A DNA stretch of 64,000 nt from Cladobotryum mycophilum (GCA_036429605.1 CM071590.1:3472001-3536000), one strand, 5' to 3'. Numbered from the stretch's first letter, positions 22,343-34,332 are shown. Program-made: numbers and translations. The notes: generated by a model not told the origin, from the sequence alone.

Positions 22343-23005
22343 TTATATCATACATCTCCAGCTTCGTCCAAGTTCGGTCGAGTTCTGATTCATCCAAGTC
22401 TTTACAAGATCCAACCTCGTAAAAGTACACCAGGTCTCTCGTTTGGTATACCAGTGTCTGGGCCGAACCCATACAGCCCCCTTGCTTTGCTTAATTGCCA
22501 ATAGCCACACTCGCACTTCTCGATAAACAACCCAAACATAATCGTGATTTCCCCCCTCCCCACTGAGCGGTCCCCTTTCAAGGCGTCTGCAGCGAAAGCA
22601 GAAAACGTGAAGAACCCCGTATATCGCTATAAAGGCGCCGGGGGAATACCCTTGAAAGCCATTTGTCTCTTCGGGTGCCATGCCACATTCCATGTAGAAG
22701 CGCTTGTGAGCGTCCTCTCCTCCAGGTCGCCTCTCCCTCTTTCGCATTTTATCCGCAAAAGCGTGGGATGGTCGTAGACGCTGACAGACGGCGCAAGCTC
22801 TTCTAGATTTTGCGTCGTAGGTGGTTTCTGCCTCTAGTTGTTCGGCATGGCTGAACGGGATGAGACCGTTGAAGTATTTGCAGGTATGCTTCAAGTTGAC
22901 ATTTTCTGGAAAGGATAGATACTTGATTATCTCTTGGCGAAGCTCGGTAGGGAGGCTTAGTAGTGATATTAGAGGCAAGATTGACTGCTGCGGTTGTGCA
23001 TCCAT
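22343..23005 (-). CDS. F-box domain protein
   Basis: A 220-aa single-exon protein. Residues about 11-50 carry an F-box (LLSLPTELRQEIIKYLSFPE, then NLKHTCKYF), the segment that binds Skp1 in SCF ubiquitin ligases. A Cys pattern follows (CAVCQRLRP near 70 and CFRCRRLERG near 135) that could bind zinc and is common in the many short F-box proteins of filamentous ascomycetes. There is no LRR, WD40 or kelch partner domain. Substrate unknown. It lies tail-to-tail with the decayed DUF7587-like gene, only about 180 bp apart. Confidence 0.8.
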   Translation of the reverse strand: MDAQPQQSILPLISLLSLPTELRQEIIKYLSFPENVNLKHTCKYFNGLIPFSHAEQLEAETTYDAKSRRACAVCQRLRPSHAFADKMRKRERRPGGEDAHKRFYMECGMAPEETNGFQGYSPGAFIAIYGVLHVFCFRCRRLERGPLSGEGGNHDYVWVVYREVRVWLLAIKQSKGAVWVRPRHWYTKRETWCTFTRLDLVKTWMNQNSTELGRSWRCMI

Positions 23006-23637
23006 CTTATCCTACCTCACCAAGGCAATGCATGTGTAGGAGTAGTACGGCAGAGTTGTTGAAGAAAGCAAACGGAACTCATAACTACTAGGTACCAAAC
23101 TAAAACCGCTTAACCGATATCCATTGACTGCAGCCTTTCGCTGTGTAACTCTCGACATCTCCCAAGTGAATCACATCAACACTGCCCATCTCAAGAAAAC
23201 ACCAAATACATGCCTGTAAATGCATCCTCCATATTTTCACCAAGTCCATCAGATCCATCAAATCCACCCGGAGCTCCACTGATTCGATCGGCCGGGCACG
23301 GCCGCTGAAGATGGGCTGTGACTCGCACGCCGGAGTCTCGTCTCCAGGTTGTCTTCGGGGAGGACGGGAGGGGCTTATCTCATTAGAGAAACTGGGGCAC
23401 CCCGCTTAGGTCTGCTGAGGGGCAGTCAATTTTTGGAGACGACTTCCATACTTTATTTTCGTTCTCGATCAGCTGTCTGCACCACCATTTGGAAAACGTT
23501 GCAGTGGTCTCTGTTCAAGCCAAATTAATAAATAAATAAAAGTTCTTCAAGATATATTTAAGTCAAATCCTGTATGTTCTCCTTCATCCTGTCTTCATTT
23601 CATTCAAGATCCTAATCAATCATCACCAGAATTCAAC
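23006..23637. promoter_or_regulatory. bidirectional promoter, F-box and nucleoside hydrolase genes
   Basis: The two start codons diverge over about 630 bp. The region has normal composition and ends in a short AT-rich stretch and a leader before the ATG at 23638. No gene is seen. Confidence 0.5.
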
Positions 23638-25130
23638 ATGGCGCCAAAGAACAAGATTATCCTCGATACAGACCCAGGTTCGTTTTGCCCGTATAGCTAC
23701 CTAGTACTTCATTGAAATCATCGCTAACCAATATCAAGGCGTCGATGATATCATGGCCCTGCTGTTGGCCCTGAGTGCTTCTCACGAAGAACTCGAATTG
23801 GCCATGATCTCCGTCACATATGGCAACGTTCCTCTGCAGAGGTAAACCAGACAATTCTCACCTAAAAAAGAAAAGAAGAAGAAACAATTGGTTAACTCAT
23901 TATTAGCTGTCTACGAAATGTAGTCGCAATGTTTCACGTCCTGGAAAAGGAACTCGAATGGAGGAGGTCTACAGGCAGGCCCGAAGGTTTTGAGACTCTC
24001 AAGGCCAGCAAGCCGATTGTTGCCGCAGGAGCGGAGCACTCCCTGGAGAGCGAACATCTCGAAGCAGACTATTTCCGTATGCTACCTCTCTTTATCTCAT
24101 AAAACTGTCATTGACTAACGTTTATTTCCTTCTCATAGACGGAGCTGATGGCCTACACAATGTCCATGATATCCACAAGGACTTGAGCCCAGCTGACACT
24201 TGGAAGTCCTTGTTTAGTGAGGGAAACAACTTTGTTGATCACACAATCTTCTCTCCGTACTTCAGACCGTCCAAGGAACGAGCCCACAAGGAGATGCTGC
24301 GCATCCTAAAGGAAGAACCAGCCAACACCGTCTCCATTCTCGCCGTGGGGCCTCTTACAAACGTGGCACTGGCGGCCGCTGAGGATCCCGAGACCTTCCT
24401 CAGGGTCAAGGAAGTGGTCGTCATGGGCGGTGCTGTGGACCTTGAGGGCAATGTCACACCAGTCTCCGAGTTCAACACCTACGCCGACCCGACCGCTGCG
24501 GCTCGAGTTTATGCGCTCACCTCACGATCGCCCAAATCCACTATGCCACCCAACCCAGCAGGTGGTAAAATCCTTCCCCCTTACCCTGAGAAGCTCTCCA
24601 AACAACTCAACCTCACACTCTGCCCCTTGGATATTACGACCCCACATCTCATCATGAAGAACTACTTTGCGGAGAAGATCAAGCCCATTGTTGAATCCGG
24701 CAGCCCTCTCGGCCGGTGGACGTCGCACTTCATTACCGGCGCCTTCACCAAGATTGAATCCATGGAGGGCGACGGAAACGAGCCGGGACTGTCACTGCAC
24801 GATCCCCTAACCGTCTGGTACATGCTGACACGGGACGACCCGCGATGGAAGACTCCCGCGAAGCTCGAGGATATCCGAGTGGAGACCTGCGGGCAATGGA
24901 CCAAGGGAATGCACGTTGTGGACAGACGCATCAGAGCGAAGCCCGCCGAGGCAGCGGTGGAACTGTCGGATGATCCCGATGCCGACCCCAAGATCATCCT
25001 ACTTGATGAGGTTCCCGGGGATACCATGGCTTGGTTGAGCGTGCTCAAGGGTAACAGGATTAGGAGAGTCATTGAGTCCCCAGGAGTTGACACGTTCAAG
25101 GATGTTTGGATGCAGAGAGTGTTTGGTTAG
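23638..25130 (+). CDS. inosine-uridine preferring nucleoside hydrolase, four exons
   Basis: I model join(23638..23677,23739..23841,23907..24076,24139..25130), 434 aa. The introns are 61, 65 and 62 nt with GT...AG ends and keep frame. The protein opens with KIILDTDPGVDD, the calcium- and ribose-binding Asp cluster of IUNH enzymes, has AVGPLTNVALA and VVMGGAV in the core, EFNTYADPTAA, and LSLHDPL with the catalytic-region His. These enzymes hydrolyse purine or pyrimidine ribonucleosides to base and ribose, for nucleoside salvage. The length (longer than the bacterial type of about 310 aa) and the insert around residues 215-245 fit the long fungal subgroup. No signal peptide, so probably cytosolic. 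Confidence 0.92.
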
Positions 25131-25385
25131 AAAAGCAACACCAATACTTTAGACAAACAAAGAAAAGGCAGTGTCAGCACTTGGTTTCAATGAAAAATAA
25201 ATTCATTTAGCATGAACTCATACCCCTAGCAAAGAAAGATGCATGCCAGTACATTCTAAAACTCCATATACTCCAACGCGCCATGATCGTACCAATCAAT
25301 TTCCCTTTCAATTTTTTCATGTCAAACCCCCCCCACCCCTTAATTCGCACAAATACCCAAATCTTTTAGAATAGTTTTTGTTTGA

Positions 25386-25842
25386 TCATGTGTGTTTGAT
25401 GCCTCCAATCACAGACCCCTTGACTTCCGTCCAGTTTATACTCTCGTCGAGCTTCTCGTCTACCAAGCCAATAGAGCACACATTATCGCCTCGGACGAGG
25501 TACAAGCCCAAGGGTACCTCGGCGGAGGGCTCTACGTCGTCGGGCGTTCGGATGATTCTCTCGACGGCTCCTTTCAATACCTGTAGGATATCGGAACGGG
25601 TCAGCTTTCGTTGTAGCTGAAGAAGAGATAGGATTTGTATTCGTGAGAACATACCAGGTTTGTCGACTGATCACAGGCTGCCAGGCTGCCGACTAGAATT
25701 CGCGAGTCCGCAGTCACGATCAAAACTTTTTCTACGAGACGCAAAAAAAAAAGGCCATGGTTAGATTATCTTTGTCTGCGGGGTTGAGAACAGGAGGGGT
25801 GGTGACAAGCTCACTGTTGAGGAAACCTCCAAGGGTAGCCAT
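25386..25842 (-). CDS. LSM8: U6 snRNA-associated Sm-like protein LSm8, three exons
   Basis: I model complement(join(25386..25580,25655..25731,25815..25842)), 99 aa. Introns are 74 and 83 nt with GTATGT/GTGAGC donors and TACAG/GTAG acceptors. The spliced N-terminus MATLGGFLNKKVLIVTADSR and the Sm2 block GLYLVRGDNVCSIGLVDE match LSm8, including the C-terminal SVIGGIKHT. LSm8 defines the nuclear LSm2-8 ring that binds the U6 3' end and takes part in pre-mRNA splicing. The unspliced frame starting at 25652 includes intron-derived residues, so it is not the real start. Confidence 0.92.
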
Positions 25843-26634
25843 TGTGCCGGGAACGTTCCTTTGGGTCGTACTTGGGCTGTAAAATAAAATAAAAATAATC
25901 TGAAGCTGGAGATGGAATTATTGGCGTTCAGAGGGGAGGATTTGAGGAGGGAGAGAGGGAAGCTCGTGGTGACAAGACTTGGTGGTGCAACAAGAAGTGG
26001 GAAGCTCTACTCTTTTTCCCCCAAGCAGAGAGCAAACAAGAAGCTCCAAGGTGCGCTAAGCTATTTCAGGCGGCGTTTTTTAGGCACGAAGTTGGATTTG
26101 CGTGACCACCAAACTTTACACTCCGTGATGCTTTGAACAATGCTGCATGAACTATGATAGAAACTATGATGGATCCCAGGAAACTTGAGGAGGTCTATCT
26201 GCTGTTCGGCATGCAGTTTCCTACCATCTGTTTCCTACCATCTGCGGTATCTTTGCCATGAATGTGTGCGGCCACGAAATGGCATGGTAGAGCTCATCAA
26301 GAGCAGGCAGCAACCTCTTTCTTCATGTCTACAGCACGCCGCTCAGATGTCTTTTCTACTTTATTACTTGATGTGAGGAGCTACTGTTAGATACTGGCAA
26401 TAGAGATACGCATTTTACAACAGAACTGCCAAGCAACTCTTGCTCAGGTATATCAACCACCATAGCGAACATGCTCATTCATAACCACATCAGCAAATAC
26501 CTCCCCAAGACAAAACAACAATACCCTAACTCCAACACACCAGTCATATAACATAACAGGCTTTTCAATTCACATCAAACCAAGAGATTCTTCCTCACAT
26601 CGCCAGACAAGCCGACAAAGCAATGAAAAAAGCA
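25843..26634. other. intergenic region between LSm8 and U2 snRNA genes
   Basis: This is the LSm8 promoter plus the 3' flank of U2 snRNA. The open frame at 25912-26136 has no recognisable domain and I do not call it. Confidence 0.5.
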
Positions 26635-26828
26635 AAAAGTGTTCGCGTCGCCTGGAGGCAGTGTAATACCAGGGACACTGTGAGCAGAATCATGTGCAAG
26701 CACAGCGGACTCCGCCCCGGGTTTCAAAAATAAGAATAATCACGATTGGTCTCAGTAGAGACCTTTCAGAGATTAAACTGAAAAGAACAGATACTACACT
26801 TGATCTAAGCCAAAAGGCAAAGAGAGCT
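26635..26828 (-). ncRNA. U2: U2 spliceosomal snRNA
   Basis: The minus strand reads AGCTCTCTTTGCCTTTTGGC at the 5' end, followed by the invariant TTAGATCAAGTGTAGTATC, which includes the GUAGUA branch-point-recognition element, then TGTTCTTTTCAGTTTAAT. The stem IIa region (CTCTGAAAGGTCTCTACTGA) comes next, and an Sm site (ATTTTTG, near 26727-26733 on the + strand) lies before the 3' stem-loops. The 5' end closely resembles the Schizosaccharomyces pombe U2. The 5' end is placed at 26828 and the 3' end within about 10 nt of 26635. It pairs with the intron branch site in the prespliceosome. Confidence 0.95.
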
Positions 26829-27665
26829 AAGGAAGAAAGGAAAGAAAAATTAAAATGGTCGGCGGGCTGGCGGGAATTTTATAGCAGATGTTGCAGGGCG
26901 GTGAGTGGGGTGATTGGCAGAATGGTGGGGTCGGTTTTTTGGCTAGGACCAATGATAATTCGGGGCACGTAGGCCATCTTGTTTCCTTCCCAGCCTTGGA
27001 TTTTCTTGTTAGTGAGTCACCGTCATTTTGCCTCAGGTCTCCATCTCTGAAATGAGATTAATATTACTGGTAACTCTCAATGACGTACTGGGTAATCATT
27101 TGCTATTCTACAGGGTATGCCTTGCGAGGTTTTTCATCGCGCAGCATTGATAGTAAAGACAATACCTACCTAGATAGTAACCCTTGAAGCGTTGCACTCT
27201 CAAGATAATCAAAGTGAAACTGCTTGAGATCTTGCAGATTCGGAGAATTTACGAGGAACTAGCCCAACGCCCTGACCCGATTCAAGGCATAGCGCAATCC
27301 TACGTCACATCACATTCACTCGAAACTCAAACAAGATGCTTCAGTTAGTAAACGCTTGAATTGCTTCAGTTGAAGTGCTCCGTCTCATAGCATACATGTA
27401 GCCTACCTACTTATTGTCTTTCATCACTCTTATGCCCACGAGGCATACCTCTATCCAAAGCAGAGGCTGATGATCCTTTCTTCTGTTCCAAACCAAACGC
27501 CGCCGCCTTCGTCTTGTACGAGTATCTCTGGGAAGCTGAAAAAGAAACACCCTCACTAATCTTGGTAACCTCCGGGACAAGCCAAAGTCCTCGAAACAGA
27601 AAACACCAAACGCCCAATCTTGTCGTGATACACTTAACAGTCCGTAACATTATCGCACTCGGGGC
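26829..27665. other. intergenic region
   Basis: It comprises the U2 promoter and the 3' flank of the cyclin gene. The open frames in it show no domain. Confidence 0.5.
26876..26885 (-). promoter_or_regulatory. TATA-like element upstream of U2 snRNA
   Basis: GCTATAAAAT on the minus strand lies about 50-57 bp upstream of the U2 5' end, a plausible snRNA core promoter position. Confidence 0.4.
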
Positions 27666-29055
27666 CTAGTCCTCTACCAACTCCCCTTCATCCTCCGATA
27701 GCTTTGCTCGCTTTTCCTCCCTGTCACTTCCAGCCGAGGCATCCGTATCTGCTCCTTTCCGTTTGGAGGGTGACCTGGGAGCATAATCTCCATCGCCTGG
27801 AACTGAGAGTGATGTTCCGTCTGCATTTTTATCTGACCCGCCATTGACTCTGGATGCTGGGCTTCCTCGATCAAGGTCCATGGGACTAGGATGAAACGAC
27901 TGAGAATCATCACCCCGTCTTCTCGTGTTTTCAAGGTGAAAGGCGGGTGATGGCAGCGATGGGTTCTGCTTTCTAAGCGGATTCTCCGTGTAAAACTGTC
28001 GCATCACCTCAATGGCCTTTGTGCAACGATCTTCATTTCCCTTCAAGTATTTCCACCACGCTTGCCCATTGAAATCATCAATCTGCTGGTTCGTATGAAC
28101 GCTGGCGAAGAATATGGAGCTGATGGCAACATCCCTCGCCTCGATGTGTAGTGGCAAAGCTGTTAGACACGCATCGTTACAGAAAGCCCAAGCTGCCTGC
28201 CTCAGATTCTTATTATGAACCATATCCAACTGGCCGAGGAGTTCAAATAGATGACGGTAAGGATTGTCAATCATTAGGTCGAAAGTGAGTTGTTCTAGCA
28301 TGACCTCTTCGTAAGTCAGGATGCTGTCTCTCCATCGCCAGTACTCTTTGCTCTGTTCATCGATGGCCAACTTGGCGTTTTTCTGTGCTACCCTAGCGAC
28401 GGCGATGATTATATCTTTTGTTTTTCGACAATTCTCTTCGACCTTGTTTGCTAAGAAAAGTGCGGTTGCCGCTATGTTCTGGATGAAAACTTGTATTAGT
28501 ACAATTCCGGCTTCACTTTTGAGCACCTCATACAAGGCACAGGAAGTTGGCAATCCAACAATCTGACTGTATTAGTGGACTTGAAAGGTAGCACAAAACT
28601 CACATAGTGATGTATCCCCCCTTCTCCTGTACCATGCTAAATCGCATGAAAAATCTATGAAAAAAGACACCAGCCACCCAGAGTGTTATTTGGGGCAGAT
28701 CCAGCATGACGCCAGCCTGGTAGATGAAATTGACACCCTTGGCTCTCCGAAGTCGTTCCTCCGATGGCACAACTCCGTCAATAATAGTCGGTGTGCTTTG
28801 AACCTCGTCCGTCGTAAAAAACCATTGATTCGGTACGGTCAAGGGTGTTTGTCCACCGGACTGTGATGGAGACTTCTGACTAGCTTGCGGTCGGGGAGGA
28901 GATGTGCGCGCGCTATGCTGAGGGGGCGTAGGCGCTGCTGGAGGGACCTCGCGGCGGCGAGGAGGGGATCTGGATGGTCTCTCATGGCGCGAGGCTCCTG
29001 GCAGTGGAGGCTGATACCCTTCCCGAGGAGGACGATAACGATCGATACTCGCCAT
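27666..29055 (-). CDS. Pch1/cyclin K-T type cyclin (CDK9 partner), two exons, frame broken once
   Basis: I model complement(join(27666..28478,28604..29055)), about 421 aa. The first cyclin fold includes EERLRRAKGVNFIYQAGVML and FHRFFMRFSMV. The second exon supplies AATALFLANKVEENCRK and the second cyclin fold with NPYRHLFELLGQLD and ENPLRKQNPSLPSPAF. This is the fungal cyclin K/T group (Pch1 in fission yeast), which activates Cdk9 to phosphorylate RNA polymerase II CTD and Spt5. The N-terminus is Pro/Arg-rich; the C-terminus has a Ser/Pro stretch and a basic-then-acidic tail. A C6 run at 28616-28621 appears one base short: with one more base the exon ends KGGIHHY exactly at the GTGAGT donor of a 125-nt intron, as expected for the family. 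Start ATG at 29055 (MASIDRYRPP). Confidence 0.88.
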
Positions 29056-29435
29056 CGCTATCAGAACTATGTCGGGATGACGGTGTGAAGATAGCAGTTG
29101 CAACAGTCGGTCATGGAGAATTCGCGCCTTTATGAATGTCGTGTTACAGAGTTGAAGCGCAATTCGCCAGTCTTGACGAGACGACTCTGGGTGGCGCGAC
29201 AAAGGATTGATAAACGCAGCTCTTATCGATTTTAGGGGTCACCTGACTTACCTTACACTGTGCTACCGCTGGACAATGGCGACATAGTGCATTGTTAGCG
29301 CTTTGAATAGCTTCACATTTATTTATTTGAACTCCAAATGATGACAATAATTGCCTTGGTAACTTGGGTATCAATTTCTTTTTTTCCTCATGTTATTATT
29401 TCCAATGCATTTACACAAACTAGATTGCCCTTCTA
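29056..29435. other. intergenic region, cyclin promoter
   Basis: This 380-bp spacer separates two tandem minus-strand genes (Prp4 upstream, cyclin downstream). Nothing else is seen. Confidence 0.5.
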
Positions 29436-30992
29436 TTATAATGCCTCGCCGTCATTTCTTCCCCAAAGCTTGACTGTCCGATCATGGCCGCCACTGACGA
29501 TCCAGCGTCCGTCTCTGCTGTAGTCTACGCTGGAAACTGGTCCAGTATGCGCACTCAAGGTTTGCACCAGGGTCCAGTCGTCTGCAGAAAAGATCTTCAC
29601 GTTGCGGTCAAAACCACTTGAGACAAAGAAGGTGCCCGACTTCTTGGGGATTGGGGCGCCCTTCTCATCCACGCCTGGAGGAATGCCTTGGAGAGGATCG
29701 TCCAGACCTTTGTACCATCGCATATCAGAAACAGCACTGTTATGGGCACCGACGCCTCCCGTCTTTTGCACCTTTCGAACATCCCAGCATTTAATCCAAC
29801 CATCAGCAGAACCGGATAGTAGTCTATGGCCATCTGAACTCCAGTCCAATGCGTGAATCGGTTTGATATGCCCATCCAAGTGGCCGTCCAGAATCATGAC
29901 TGTTCTTCCTGATCTTAAATCCCATATTCTGCCAATACTGTCTAGACCAGCACTCGCAAGCAGGGAGCCATCCGAGTTGAAGCTCACGGAATAAACACCG
30001 CGAGAATGTCCTTCTTGGAGAAGAACCTCCTTTGAAGTTTGAACGTCCCAGAGTCGCCATGAGGTATCCTCAGATGCAGATGCCAAGTACTGACCCGAGG
30101 GATGGAACTCGACTCGGCAGACTCGCTGAGAATGACCTTCAAGAGTACACAAAGGTGTGTCCTGTGTTAATGACCACAGATGGACGTGTCCTTCCGCACC
30201 GCCCGAAGCAAGATTAACATTGCCTGTGGAAACACCGCTTTCAGACAACGTAGCGCCAGGAAACCATGCTAAGCCGCTGATTTTATTTGTATGCCCACGA
30301 AGATTCATCTTCTCAGTCAGAGTTGGTATCTCGACCAATTTGATCTGGCCACCCCAGTTTCCGACAGCAACGACCTCTCCGTTTGGCGATATCCTTGTCA
30401 TACTAATATGACGCTCGCCAACGGTTTGACTGCCCTGCAATTCAAAGGCTTGGAGCCTCTCCTTGATCTGCTTGCGGAATTTGACGTGGGTTCTGAGAGG
30501 GATTGTCGATTCTGTCTTTTGAATGGCCGTTCGTTGTCGTGCTCGAGGTAACGAATACTCGGCAATTTTGATGCGTGCTTGCTTTAGCTCTTCTCCACCC
30601 CTTGAGTAGAATTCCTCGTCTTGTTCTTCTGCTTCTTGCTCCTCTGGTGCATCCTCCATGGTGATATCTCCGCTTTCGAGACCGGAAATTTCAGCTTGTA
30701 TAGTCATGAGCTCACGCAGTCGATCACGACGATCCGCTGGCCCTTCTCCAAAGAGCGTAATGGGCTCCCCCATCTCCCTCAACCTCGCGCGAACTCGGCC
30801 ATCGTCTGTAGGAACAGCTATCGTTGCAGCTAAACGTTTGCGATTAAACTGATTGAGAATTGCAGAGGCCTTCTCAGACGCGCCTCCGACGCCTGGCATT
30901 TCGTAGTCGTGGTCATCTTTGAGATCTTCCAAAGCGATGCCTGCGGCCTCCTCTGCCTCCTCCACATACGCTTGTCGAGATGGATGTATCAT
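29436..30992 (-). CDS. PRP4: U4/U6 small nuclear ribonucleoprotein Prp4 (WD40 repeat)
   Basis: A 518-aa single-exon protein. The splicing-factor motif at about 60-115 (VRARLREMGEPITLFGEGPA, then DRRDRLRELM) is the SFM/PRP4 domain that contacts Prp3 and U4/U6. Residues about 190-515 form seven WD40 repeats with GH...WD pairs such as GHSQRVCRVEFHPSGQYLAS and the terminal SGGHDRTVKLWG. Prp4 is a stable part of the U4/U6.U5 tri-snRNP in the nucleus. Length fits the fungal and animal family (about 465-520 aa). An acidic insert (about 120-150) may be disordered. No odd features. Confidence 0.95.
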   Translation of the reverse strand: MIHPSRQAYVEEAEEAAGIALEDLKDDHDYEMPGVGGASEKASAILNQFNRKRLAATIAVPTDDGRVRARLREMGEPITLFGEGPADRRDRLRELMTIQAEISGLESGDITMEDAPEEQEAEEQDEEFYSRGGEELKQARIKIAEYSLPRARQRTAIQKTESTIPLRTHVKFRKQIKERLQAFELQGSQTVGERHISMTRISPNGEVVAVGNWGGQIKLVEIPTLTEKMNLRGHTNKISGLAWFPGATLSESGVSTGNVNLASGGAEGHVHLWSLTQDTPLCTLEGHSQRVCRVEFHPSGQYLASASEDTSWRLWDVQTSKEVLLQEGHSRGVYSVSFNSDGSLLASAGLDSIGRIWDLRSGRTVMILDGHLDGHIKPIHALDWSSDGHRLLSGSADGWIKCWDVRKVQKTGGVGAHNSAVSDMRWYKGLDDPLQGIPPGVDEKGAPIPKKSGTFFVSSGFDRNVKIFSADDWTLVQTLSAHTGPVSSVDYSRDGRWIVSGGHDRTVKLWGRNDGEAL

Positions 30993-32801
30993 TTTGGTGG
31001 AAAATAAAAGAACGGAACAGGGAGATCGGGACCAAGAACAAGAGGAACGAGTTCTCTGGTGGTTGTCGCGTATCCAGCTTTCGCTTGTCGTCGAGATTTC
31101 AGAGATATAGTCGAATATGAAACAAACTAGATCTTAATACGCTATCAAGCCAGACCTTAATGAGCAGCGATAGTCAAAGTTGAGATGCGTTGGTCTTTCT
31201 TATGGCGAAGAGGCCGTAACAATTGATGCTACAAATTATTCTGAAAGCTATCCAAGTCCATGACAAGCAAATGTTGAAATACATGCTCTGGGCTGAAAAT
31301 TGCCTAGCACTACCTACCTAATCTAGTGGGGCCCTGGCGATTAGATAAGGCTCGGCCTACAACAGTTACCCCATATTTTCGAGTAGAGTCTACTTGTAGA
31401 TGAAGGAGAGGTATGAACAAGAGAAGGAAATACGCATGTTAACGATTTAAATTCGCCTTGAGAACAGCTTTGATGAAGATGAATTTTCTAGTACTGTAAA
31501 AATAAGTAGTATGTGATCGATGAGTCTCATCCCTTCCATAAAGAGAAACCAATCAAGAGATACTAAGCTTACGAGCATTCTTCGGCCGAGTGAGCATATC
31601 CAGCAAGTCCAACACAATTTGATTATGCATGTTGGATATCACATCGATTACTTGTTGGTAGTACAAGTAACATTCAATCCTTACCGCACACACTTCAGCC
31701 TGCTGCAACAAACAAACGGGCCATGAAACGGGCACTGACACTTGGGGGCTGATGGTGTTCCGACATTGAACGGCGACGGATGTGTTTTACGAGTTCAGCT
31801 GCAACAAGTGAACTTGCGCTTTGATGGTGTGTGTATTTTACTTTCATTACTACATATTGAGTGCTGCAAGAATCAGGGAATTCCAACGAAGCAGTCCATC
31901 ATTCGTTAGTGTCATGCATACCCCATACCCATAGTTTTGCTGGAGCCCTATGTGCCCCTGAATGTCCCTGAGTGTCCCTGGAAATAGCTGCGTCTTTGAC
32001 GTGGCCAGCCTGTCTCCCTATGCAGGAATGCCCAATTTGTTATTTAGATAAAACGACGAAAAGTCGATGATGCAGCGCGGAATGTGTCTCTGGTTGATGG
32101 AACCACAAAGTCAGATGCGCGCACCAACAACCAAGCATAGCTAAAAATACACCCCTGTCGCACTGTCAGCAGCCTCTGAGCTTAGCCCTGACATCCATCT
32201 GATCCTGGCGCCTGGTCAGAGACTTGGTCAGGGACTCCTCAGGGCGGTTGCCAAAGGCTTTGAGGCAATTGGAAGGCAGTCAAGGCTAAAAGCTGGAGGA
32301 GCGGGCTTACCCCGCGGGCTGCGCCGAACAGGGCAAGAAGGAACAAAAAGGGCTGCTGCGAGTGGAAGGTTACAGCGTGTTTGTGGCTTGCAAGGAATCT
32401 TTCTTGTGAATGTTTTTTCTCGCTTGGCTAAAAAAAGTGTCGCTCCCACTTGCTTGTGATTCTTTTTAAAACTCTCCCTTTTCCTCCTCTCTCTCCCTCA
32501 CACCATCCCGGTGAATCGATCCTTTCTTTACCAGATCTACGCAGAGAGAACCATTGCCACCAAATGCATATGCAAACAAGCCCCGGATTTAAAACTTCAT
32601 TCTTCAGATACCAGATGCGTGTTACTAGCAACCTCGAGGCCCAGCGTCAGTACGAATCCAAGTACCGTGTAGATCCAGAGCGTCGTCGGGGATCACCTTG
32701 AACGAGCGAGCGAACGAGCAGCTGTAAGCTGTGAGGATTGAAAGCAGAGTTGGTTATAAGCCAGAAACAGTCGAATATACGAATCTACCATCATTCCGTT
32801 T
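30993..32801. other. intergenic region
   Basis: It contains the Prp4 promoter on the left and a long leader or promoter of the kinase gene on the right (with a GAACGAGCGAGCGAACGAGC repeat near 32703). Open frames at 31520-31890 and 32228-32701 show no domain. Confidence 0.5.
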
Positions 32802-34332
32802 GTGACCATGATGAGCCCTGCGCCCGCTGCACTCTCTACTGTGCGAGGCTTCCAGGTGACTCCGGTTACCTCTGGGGACGAGGACTCCGATCAGGGGACC
32901 AGCGAAACACCACGCCTGTCGGCTCGTCGCGGTCGCCGTCTCGAAGATGTCGTGAGCGCAAACTGCAGCCCCATTCTGCGTGGAAATGGCTCGCCAAGCA
33001 TTTCGGGCATATCCCTGTTGCGAATGCAGATGGATCCCTTGAGTCTTGATGGGAACTCGCGCTCAAACTCTGTGGTTCGCAATGGGGGCCACCTCGCCGT
33101 CGGCTCTGGCTTTGCTAGTCGTTCGCAGAGCCGCGATGGAACACGCAGTGACGCTGGCAGTGATGCGTCCGAAGGAGGATCTACTAGTTATGAGGTCAAC
33201 CTGGAGCACGACTTTGTCAGCGAGAGTGTGCGCGAGCGATCTTTCATGGAACCCCTTGAAGGGGGTTGAACCCCAGGCGCAAAATGACCGCCGAAGACTT
33301 TGAGCCTCTTCGATGCCTCGGCAAAGGAACTTATGGCACGGTGATTCTGGTCAAGCAGCGCACAACCGGCAGACTCTATGCGCAGAAGCAATTCAAGAAG
33401 GCATCCTTGGTCGTGCACAAGAAGCTCGTCGAACAAACCAAGACCGAACGTCAGATTCTTGAGTCTGTCAACAGACACCCATTTGTGGTCAAACTATTTT
33501 ACGCTTTCCAAGACCAGGAGAAACTGTACCTGATCCTCGAATATGGACAGGGAGGAGAGCTTTTACCCACTTAAACACGGAGAAGATGTTTTCAGAGTCG
33601 GTCGCTGCATTTTACATGGCAGAGATGCTTTTGGCTATCTCTCATCTTCACCAACATTTGGGCGTGGTCTACCGAGATCTCAAGCCCGAGAACTGCCTTT
33701 TGGATGCAGATGGTCACCTCTTATTGACCGACTTTGGCCTTTCCAAGGTAGCGGTCGACCAGTCCGAGAGTTGCAACTCTATTCTAGGCACTGTCGAGTA
33801 CATGGCGCCCGAGGTCATTCTGGGCAAGAAGTATGGCAAGCCAGTGGATTGGTGGTCGTTTGGGGCTCTGGGGTATGATTTGATGACAGGCAACCCTCCA
33901 TTCCGTGGAGCGAATCACGCAAAGATTCAGGACAACATTGTCAAACAGAAGCTTGTCCTGCCTTATTATCTCAGCATGGACGCCAAAGATCTCCTCACTA
34001 GACTCCTGAGAAAGGACCCCAACAAGAGATTGGGAGCGGTGATGCCCAAGGACCTGCAAACTCTCAAGAACCATAGATTCTTCCGCAAGATTGATTGGAA
34101 GAAGCTGGCCGCACGAGAACTAGAGCCACCTATTCAGCCTATGATTACCGATCCTGAGTTGGCCGAGAACTTTGCGCCAGAGTTTACAGATCTCTCGCTC
34201 AGCCCTACCATGGCATTCAAGGATGTATGGCCAGCCAGCCCGCCCAAGGACGACTTGTTTGGAGGCTTCAGCTTTGTAGCTTCGGCGAGTCTTCTCGAGA
34301 GTCATGGTTTCCCTCTAGCAGGCCATTCATAA
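32802..34332 (+). CDS. AGC-family protein kinase, S6 kinase-like (Psk1/Sck type), frame broken twice
   Basis: Read as one gene of about 510 aa. Residues 1-155 are Ser/Arg-rich and disordered. The kinase domain follows, with GKGTYGTVILV (P-loop), the Lys of YAQKQFKK, HPFVVKLFYAFQ, YRDLKPENCLLD (catalytic loop), TDFGLSK, and GTVEYMAPEV. The typical activation-loop Thr before GT is replaced by Ser (CNSILGT). The AGC C-tail has a FGGFSFV hydrophobic motif. This set fits fungal S6K-like kinases acting under TORC1 and PDK1. Two breaks occur, at G5 33261-33265 (before LNPRRKMTAEDF) and T4 33561-33564 (between GGEL and FTHLNTEK). One added base of each run restores the family sequence. They are more likely sequence errors than decay, because every catalytic motif is intact. 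Confidence 0.87.
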
